Assembly (NCBI GenBank): GCA_965199705.1
Contig: OZ241359.1
Location: 2,294,001 to 2,358,000 of the forward strand
Origin: Azophilus sp965199705
Lineage (GTDB): Bacteria; Pseudomonadota; Gammaproteobacteria; Pseudomonadales; Azotimanducaceae
DNA: 64,000 nt
Reading direction: 5' to 3'
The notes beneath the pieces were generated by a model. It made no database searches and was not told the origin of the DNA. It saw nothing but the letters and a program-made list of their open reading frames with translations. Of the stretch, positions 59,410-64,000 are shown piece after piece (the first letter of the stretch is position 1; the number at the start of each line of letters is the position of its first letter). A program made the translations under genes and the position numbers.

Positions 59410-60756
59410 TCAGACAACGCCGAAAACGAGGATCAGCAAGACCGCAGGCGCGGAGACATATCGCAGCAGCCATAGCCACAGGCGATACCGCGCATCGCTT
59501 GCCAGCGCCAGCTCGGATTGGCTGGACGACTCGCGAATCGCCCAGCCGGCAAAGATTGCAATCAAGAGGCCACCGAGTGGCAGCATGATCTCATTGGGAA
59601 CAAAATCGAAGATCCTGGCGAGACTCGACCCGAACAGCCGAACGTCCGCCCAGACGCTCTGCGCCAGGATCGCCGGAACCGTCAGGAAGCCGATGCCGCC
59701 CGCCAGAATCACTACGGAAACGGGCCGGGAATATCCGCTGCGTCTGGCCAGCCAGGCTGTGATCGGTTCCAGCAGGCCCACCATGGAGGTAACCGCCGCC
59801 ACCGACAGGAGCAGGAAGAAAAGCACGCCCACCACATGGCCACCCGTCATCTGCGCAAAAGCCAGAGGCAGGGTGCGGAAGATCAAGCCGGCGCCGCTGG
59901 CCGGGTCTAGCTCGAAGCTGAACACCATCGGAAAGATCACCAGCCCGGCGATCAGCGCCACGCTGGTATCTGCCAGCACGATGAAGGTGGCGCTGCGGCC
60001 AATGGAGACAGACTGCGGCAAATAGGCAGCAAAGCCCATCATCCCGGAGATGGCAATACCGATGGAGAAGAAAGCGTGGGCCACAGCCACCAACAGCATC
60101 CGACCGTTGACCTTGCTGAAATCGGGCGTGAACAGGTAGTCGAGCGTCTGCATGAAACCGCCAGCAAAGATGTTGCGCAGGACGAGCAGCAGCAGCAGCA
60201 CAAAGAGCAGCGGCATCAGCACCTTCCCTGCCCGTTCGATCCCTGCCTGCACGCCGGCGGAGATAATCGCCGCGGTCAGGCCAAGCGCGAGAAACGCACA
60301 ACCGAGCTGCACCCCTGCTCGCTGGCCGAAGGCGGTCCAGGCCTGCTCCGCCGTCACCGCGTTCATGCCGGAAAAGCCGGTGCTGATGGCCTGGCCCAGA
60401 TAGAAGAACACCCAGCCCACCACCATGGCGTACACCACGAGGATCAGGAAGGTGGCCCAGAGGTTCAATCCGCCCACCATCCGCCAATGCCTGCTGCGTC
60501 CTTCCGCCCGAGCGACATGGGCCGTGGCTGCTGCCGGGTCACCGCGCCCGCGCCGCCCAATCAGCAGTTCCGCCATCAGGATAGGCAGGCCGATCAACGC
60601 CACGCACAGGAGATAGACCATCACGAAGGCGCCGCCGCCGTTCTCGCCGGTGATATAGGGGAAGCGCCAGATGTTGCCGATGCCCACGGCAAGGCCGACG
60701 GAGGCCATCAGAAAGCCGAAGCGGCTCGACCAGAGCGCAGTATTGCTCGTTGCCAT
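59410..60756 (-). CDS. NSS family sodium-dependent symporter
   Basis: 448 residues, about eleven to twelve TM helices. Na+/substrate site region FGFLMASVGLAVGIGNIWRFPY at the N-terminus is definitive for the neurotransmitter:sodium symporter family. It probably imports an amino acid or small organic cation with Na+, which fits the Na+ gradient from NQR. Bacterial NSS members often have 11 TM helices. It is the intact counterpart of the deleted gene at 47704. Confidence 0.94.
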   Translation of the reverse strand: MATSNTALWSSRFGFLMASVGLAVGIGNIWRFPYITGENGGGAFVMVYLLCVALIGLPILMAELLIGRRGRGDPAAATAHVARAEGRSRHWRMVGGLNLWATFLILVVYAMVVGWVFFYLGQAISTGFSGMNAVTAEQAWTAFGQRAGVQLGCAFLALGLTAAIISAGVQAGIERAGKVLMPLLFVLLLLLVLRNIFAGGFMQTLDYLFTPDFSKVNGRMLLVAVAHAFFSIGIAISGMMGFAAYLPQSVSIGRSATFIVLADTSVALIAGLVIFPMVFSFELDPASGAGLIFRTLPLAFAQMTGGHVVGVLFFLLLSVAAVTSMVGLLEPITAWLARRSGYSRPVSVVILAGGIGFLTVPAILAQSVWADVRLFGSSLARIFDFVPNEIMLPLGGLLIAIFAGWAIRESSSQSELALASDARYRLWLWLLRYVSAPAVLLILVFGVV

Positions 60757-60807
60757 GAACTCGGCTGCCGCGTCCCGCGAGAAAACCGGCAGTCTGCGCC
60801 GGCAGAA

Positions 60808-61971
60808 TCAGCAACGCAACCGATGCAACCGCACGCGCCCCAGCCCCTTGACCTCGCAAATTTCAGCGTCTGCCGTCTGCGCTTCTTGCAGAAGCAACCC
60901 GCTGCGTTCGCAAACCAGCACCTCGCCAGCGCGGGCCAGGCCCTCCAGACGGCTGGCGAGATTCACAGGCTGCCCGATCACCGTGTACTCCAGCCGGCGT
61001 TCCCCGCCCCAGTCTCCGAGAGAGCACCAGCCCGAGGCCAGCCCCGCTTTCAGGCGCAGCGGCGCCGGCAACCCCTGACTGCGGCTGCCCTGAGCAATCT
61101 GGCGCAGCGCTTGTTCAAGCGCTCGGCAGCACGCAAGCGCCTCCTGCACCAGCGCCCGATGCTCGCGCTGATCGGACTCTCCAAAGACAATCATGGCGCC
61201 GTCGCCAAGCACCTTGCTGAGAGAACCGCCGCGCGCCGCTGCCACGCTGGCGAGGATTTGCATATAGGCGTTCACAAGTGCGGACAGCTCTTCAGTCGCC
61301 AGCTTCTCCACCAATGCCGTAAAGCCCGCAAGATCCACAAACAAGACTGCCAGCCAGCGCCTTTCCAGGCTCCGGCCTGGCGCCTGATGCAAACGCTCCG
61401 TGAGGCTTTCCGGAAGGTATTGCGCCAGGCGCTGGTTCAGGCCGTGAATGATCTGGCGCTGCCGACGGTTGGCAAGCGCCTGACTGTGCGCCACATGCCC
61501 GATCAGGCCGCAGTAGGGCAGCAGGATGGCGACGGCAAGCACGTGCGCCGGCGCCAGATTCATCCAGGCTGCACGGGGGCCAATCACCAGGCCCAGCAGG
61601 ACTCCGACGGCAACGCAGGCGCAGGCTGCCAGCGCCTGAATGATCCCACCCTGCAAGGCATTGCTGACAATCAGGATGATGCCGGTGGCCAGCACCAGAT
61701 TCGGGGCCATGCCGGCCCAGGTGAACAGTGCGCCGACCAGACCGGCTTCCAGAAGATGCGCACGCAGAATAAAGGTGGCGCTGCGCCCGCGCTGGCCCAG
61801 GTCCACGGCCAGGGGCCATAGCAGGCACCAGCTGATAACCGCCAACGCATCGGCCAGGCCCGGCCTGTCCAGAACCAGAAAACCGACCCCGATCACCGGG
61901 TAGGCGAGATAACGGAAAGGCCGGGCGTTGGCGGCAAGCCGCTCCGGCCGAAGTATGCCCAGACGCTGCAT
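60808..61971 (-). CDS. Adenylate/guanylate cyclase with MASE2-like membrane domain
   Basis: 387 residues. N-terminal ~150 residues hold five or six hydrophobic helices resembling a MASE2 sensor, then a short linker helix (LNQRLAQYLPESLTERLHQAPG) and a class III cyclase domain: metal-binding Asp in LFVDLAGFT, second Asp in GDGAMIVFG, and YTVIGQPVNLASRLEGLA with the transition-state Asn and Arg. Makes cAMP (or cGMP) in response to a membrane signal. Monocistronic by spacing (50 bp before the NSS gene). Confidence 0.92.
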   Translation of the reverse strand: MQRLGILRPERLAANARPFRYLAYPVIGVGFLVLDRPGLADALAVISWCLLWPLAVDLGQRGRSATFILRAHLLEAGLVGALFTWAGMAPNLVLATGIILIVSNALQGGIIQALAACACVAVGVLLGLVIGPRAAWMNLAPAHVLAVAILLPYCGLIGHVAHSQALANRRQRQIIHGLNQRLAQYLPESLTERLHQAPGRSLERRWLAVLFVDLAGFTALVEKLATEELSALVNAYMQILASVAAARGGSLSKVLGDGAMIVFGESDQREHRALVQEALACCRALEQALRQIAQGSRSQGLPAPLRLKAGLASGWCSLGDWGGERRLEYTVIGQPVNLASRLEGLARAGEVLVCERSGLLLQEAQTADAEICEVKGLGRVRLHRLRC

Positions 61972-62085
61972 GGCCGGTATTCAGCCAGAAGGACACAGCT
62001 ATCGCACAGGCAAGAATCGGCAATCTGCGTCAGACATTGGCCCGGTAGGCTGGCAGAGTTATCTACAGAGGCGGCCAGGTATCCT

Positions 62086-63249
62086 TCACAAATCAATTTC
62101 TTGCGTGTAATCCACCGTCGGCAGGCCGAAACCGAAGATCTTCAGGAAGTCGGCGCGATAGCCGGCGAGATCCCCCAACGCATCCAGATTGGCGCTCGTG
62201 ACGCGCCTCCAGCGTTCGGCAACCTCGTCCTGAACCGCCGCCGACAACTCCAGGTCGTCCACCCGAATGCGGCCCTCGGCGTCTAAATTGGGGTCGGCGC
62301 CGCGGGCGAGTTGCGTAGCAAACAAGCGGTGGATGTGCTGCACGCAGTCTTCATGTACACCTTGCGCCTTCATCACCCGAAACAATAGCGACAGGTACAG
62401 GGAGATCACCGGAATGGCGCTGCTGGCCTGGGTGACCACGCCCTTCAGCGCAGCCACCCGGGCGTCGCCGCCCAGGTCGGCGAGACGCCTGCGCTGCGCG
62501 CCCGCCGCCCGATCCAGATCTTCCTTGGCCTTGCCGAGCGTGCCGCCCCAGTAGATCGGGCGGGTGAGGTCGCTGCCAAGATAGGTAAAGGCGAGCGTAC
62601 GAAATCCGGGCGCCAACAGATCGGCCTCGGCCAGCGCATCGACCCAGAACTCCCAGTCTTCACCACCCATCACCGCCACTGTGTTGGCAACGTCGGCGGC
62701 GCTGCCGGGCGTCAGCGTGACTTCCGTGACCTCACCCTTGTCCACATTCAAGGATCGACTGACCAGGGAATCGCCCAGTGGCTTGATGGTCGATCTATGC
62801 AATTCGCCAGTGCGCGGATGCCGGCGCACCGGCGCCGCCAGGCTGTAGATCAAGAGATCAATCGGCCCGAACTCCGCCCGCAGCGCCTCGATCACTTGCG
62901 CCTTGGCGGCATCTGCAAAGGCGTCCGTATCGAGCGTCACGGCGTGTGGTTTCAGGCCAGACTGCTGGAAAGCGGCGTTGTTGTACCAGCCGGCGCTCGC
63001 CGTCTTGCCCTGTCGCGGTGGCTTTTCCAGAGAAACGCCGAGCGTATTGGCGCCACAGCCAGCCGCAGCCAGGATGCGCGAAGCCAGCCCGTAGCCACCG
63101 GAACAGCCAAGAATCAGCGCGTTGCGGACGCCCGCATCAATCGGCCCGGCGCGCTGCACCTGGTCAATCTGCTCCTGCACATGCGCAGCGCAGCCCGCCG
63201 GATGGGCGGTGGTGCAGATGAACCCGCGAATTCGAGGCCTGACAATCAT
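62086..63249 (-). CDS. fabV: Trans-2-enoyl-ACP/CoA reductase FabV
   Basis: NADH-dependent enoyl reductase of fatty-acid synthesis, triclosan-resistant. 387 residues: N-terminus MIVRPRIRGFICTTAHPAGC, NAD motif LILGCSGGYGLASRI, and the FabV catalytic pair Tyr-x8-Lys in IYWGGTLGKAK. Length and motifs match the Vibrio/Pseudomonas enzyme. Preceded by a 118-bp gap carrying a repeated GTCATG element. Confidence 0.96.
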   Translation of the reverse strand: MIVRPRIRGFICTTAHPAGCAAHVQEQIDQVQRAGPIDAGVRNALILGCSGGYGLASRILAAAGCGANTLGVSLEKPPRQGKTASAGWYNNAAFQQSGLKPHAVTLDTDAFADAAKAQVIEALRAEFGPIDLLIYSLAAPVRRHPRTGELHRSTIKPLGDSLVSRSLNVDKGEVTEVTLTPGSAADVANTVAVMGGEDWEFWVDALAEADLLAPGFRTLAFTYLGSDLTRPIYWGGTLGKAKEDLDRAAGAQRRRLADLGGDARVAALKGVVTQASSAIPVISLYLSLLFRVMKAQGVHEDCVQHIHRLFATQLARGADPNLDAEGRIRVDDLELSAAVQDEVAERWRRVTSANLDALGDLAGYRADFLKIFGFGLPTVDYTQEIDL

Positions 63250-63290
63250 GCGGCAAGCGTCCAGAACAAGGAGGCGGCCATGATACTCGT

Positions 63291-63331
63291 GTCATGCCGC
63301 ATGCACGCACACGAATTGGCGTCATGTCGCA
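63291..63331 (+). repeat. Direct repeat GTCATGyCGCA upstream of fabV
   Basis: GTCATGCCGCA at 63291-63301 and GTCATGTCGCA at 63321-63331 are spaced exactly 30 bp, about three helical turns, in the divergent interval between fabV and the Rpn-type gene. A regulator site is possible but no binder can be named. Confidence 0.4.
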
Positions 63332-63367
63332 CATGCGAGACCGGTTTCGCAGTGCACAGTGCTTGCC

Positions 63368-64000
63368 ATGCAGCACGACGCCACCTACAAGGCCGCCTTC
63401 GCGCATCCGCGCATGATCCGCGATCAACTGATCCTGCTCGAACAACTGGTCGGAGACCGGTTGCCCATGCTGCGTCGCCTGCGCCTGGATACGCTGGAAC
63501 GGCTGCCCAGTGAGTATCTGACCGACAATCTGGAACAGCGATTCGGCGACATGGCCTGGCGGGTCGCCTTGCAACCGGCTTCATCGGACGACGAAGCCGA
63601 TGAACCGCACTGGCTGCACATCCTGGTGATGCTTGAATTTCAGTCTCGCTCAGACTGGATGATGGCCGCCCGAGTGCAGAGCTATGCGACCCTGCTTTAC
63701 CTTGCTCTGCACAGGGAAAAACCGTTCAGCGCCAGCAACCCGGTCCCGCCAGTGCTACCGATTGTGCTCTACAACGGTTCCAGTCCATGGCATGCGCCGC
63801 TGAACCTGTCGGCCCTGACGCGCCCAGGCGGGATGGAAGCAGCGTCAGCGGATGTATCAGCACAGGCAGAGGGTGAAACCGGCAAGCCCGGAGCGTTGGG
63901 CGCGCATGTGGGGCCGATGGGTCTGGTGGGAGACGGCTATGTTCTGGTCGATCAACAGGCCCTGTTGGGCGAGGAACTGCCGGAAGGCAATGCGGCGACG
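63368..64000 (+). CDS. Rpn/YhgA-type PD-(D/E)XK nuclease, 3' end outside window
   Basis: 211 codons visible from ATG 63368. The N-terminus HDATYKAAFAHPRMIRDQL is that of the Rpn/YhgA (putative transposase, recombination-promoting nuclease) family, and the nuclease core is seen at LHILVMLEFQSRSD with the E-x-Q active-site pair. Ends in the window edge within a linker. These genes are often mobile or duplicated across genomes. Confidence 0.85.
   Translation, partial: MQHDATYKAAFAHPRMIRDQLILLEQLVGDRLPMLRRLRLDTLERLPSEYLTDNLEQRFGDMAWRVALQPASSDDEADEPHWLHILVMLEFQSRSDWMMAARVQSYATLLYLALHREKPFSASNPVPPVLPIVLYNGSSPWHAPLNLSALTRPGGMEAASADVSAQAEGETGKPGALGAHVGPMGLVGDGYVLVDQQALLGEELPEGNAAT

Noticed and set aside
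1..64000. CRISPR arrays, rRNA and tRNA genes
   Set aside because: No regularly spaced direct repeats, rRNA-like sequence or cloverleaf-forming segment was noticed when reading the sequence; a tool-based scan could still find a tRNA.
63368..64000. Active transposon
   Set aside because: The Rpn/YhgA protein is only a putative nuclease; no inverted terminal repeats or target-site duplication are visible.

Overview
The window is a GC-rich chromosomal stretch of a gammaproteobacterium, probably marine. The evidence is a complete six-gene Na+-translocating NADH:quinone reductase operon beside a long-form GAPDH gene, a prmB-aroC pair, FabV as enoyl reductase, HtpG, two large TonB-dependent receptors, a LacI-controlled glycan-uptake locus and a vanadium-haloperoxidase domain. 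Genus cannot be read from the sequence. I see no rRNA, tRNA or CRISPR array.

Layout. (1) 1-8102, minus strand: partial SDR oxidoreductase, nqrF-E-D-C-B-A, and GAPDH upstream of nqrA. (2) 8416-10986: TonB-dependent receptor carrying an 11-base C tract inside its coding region, a likely phase-variation site. (3) 11119-24162: a compact run of twelve plus-strand genes encoding an envelope machine I cannot match to a named system. It has a periplasmic TPR/TonB-C protein, a Gly/Pro-rich lipoprotein, three further lipoproteins, a TPR membrane protein, a PEGA-repeat protein with a cysteine-less formylglycine-generating-enzyme-like domain, a small exported protein, an ExbB/MotA-type channel, an actin/Hsp70-like protein and two VWA proteins whose single TM helix resembles ExbD/MotB.

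(4) 24194-43578: a glycan locus. A minus-strand operon of eight overlapping or near-abutting genes encodes binding protein, two permeases, ABC ATPase, GH13 alpha-glucosidase, cytochrome P450, sulfatase and a secreted GH13 amylase. Around it lie two PhyH-type dioxygenases, a serine hydrolase, a LacI regulator and a TonB receptor with twin LacI-like operators. The enzyme mix suggests a decorated (sulfated and perhaps methylated) alpha-glucan as substrate. (5) 43669-47547: a 1292-residue lipoprotein fusing FG-GAP/ASPIC-UnbV repeats to a vanadium-haloperoxidase/PAP2 domain.

(6) 47548-54338: a zone of gene decay holding fragments of an aldo/keto reductase, an NSS transporter, ccmB, a PLD-like protein, a VapBC pair and another PIN gene, plus two copies of a 25-bp repeat. 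Three loci here look intact: a GH43 enzyme, biotin synthase, and an ATPase-PIN nuclease pair that may be a defence module. (7) 54339-64000: housekeeping genes aroC, prmB, a DUF4892 protein, htpG, an NSS transporter, a MASE2-type adenylate cyclase and fabV, then a partial Rpn/YhgA-type nuclease at the right edge.
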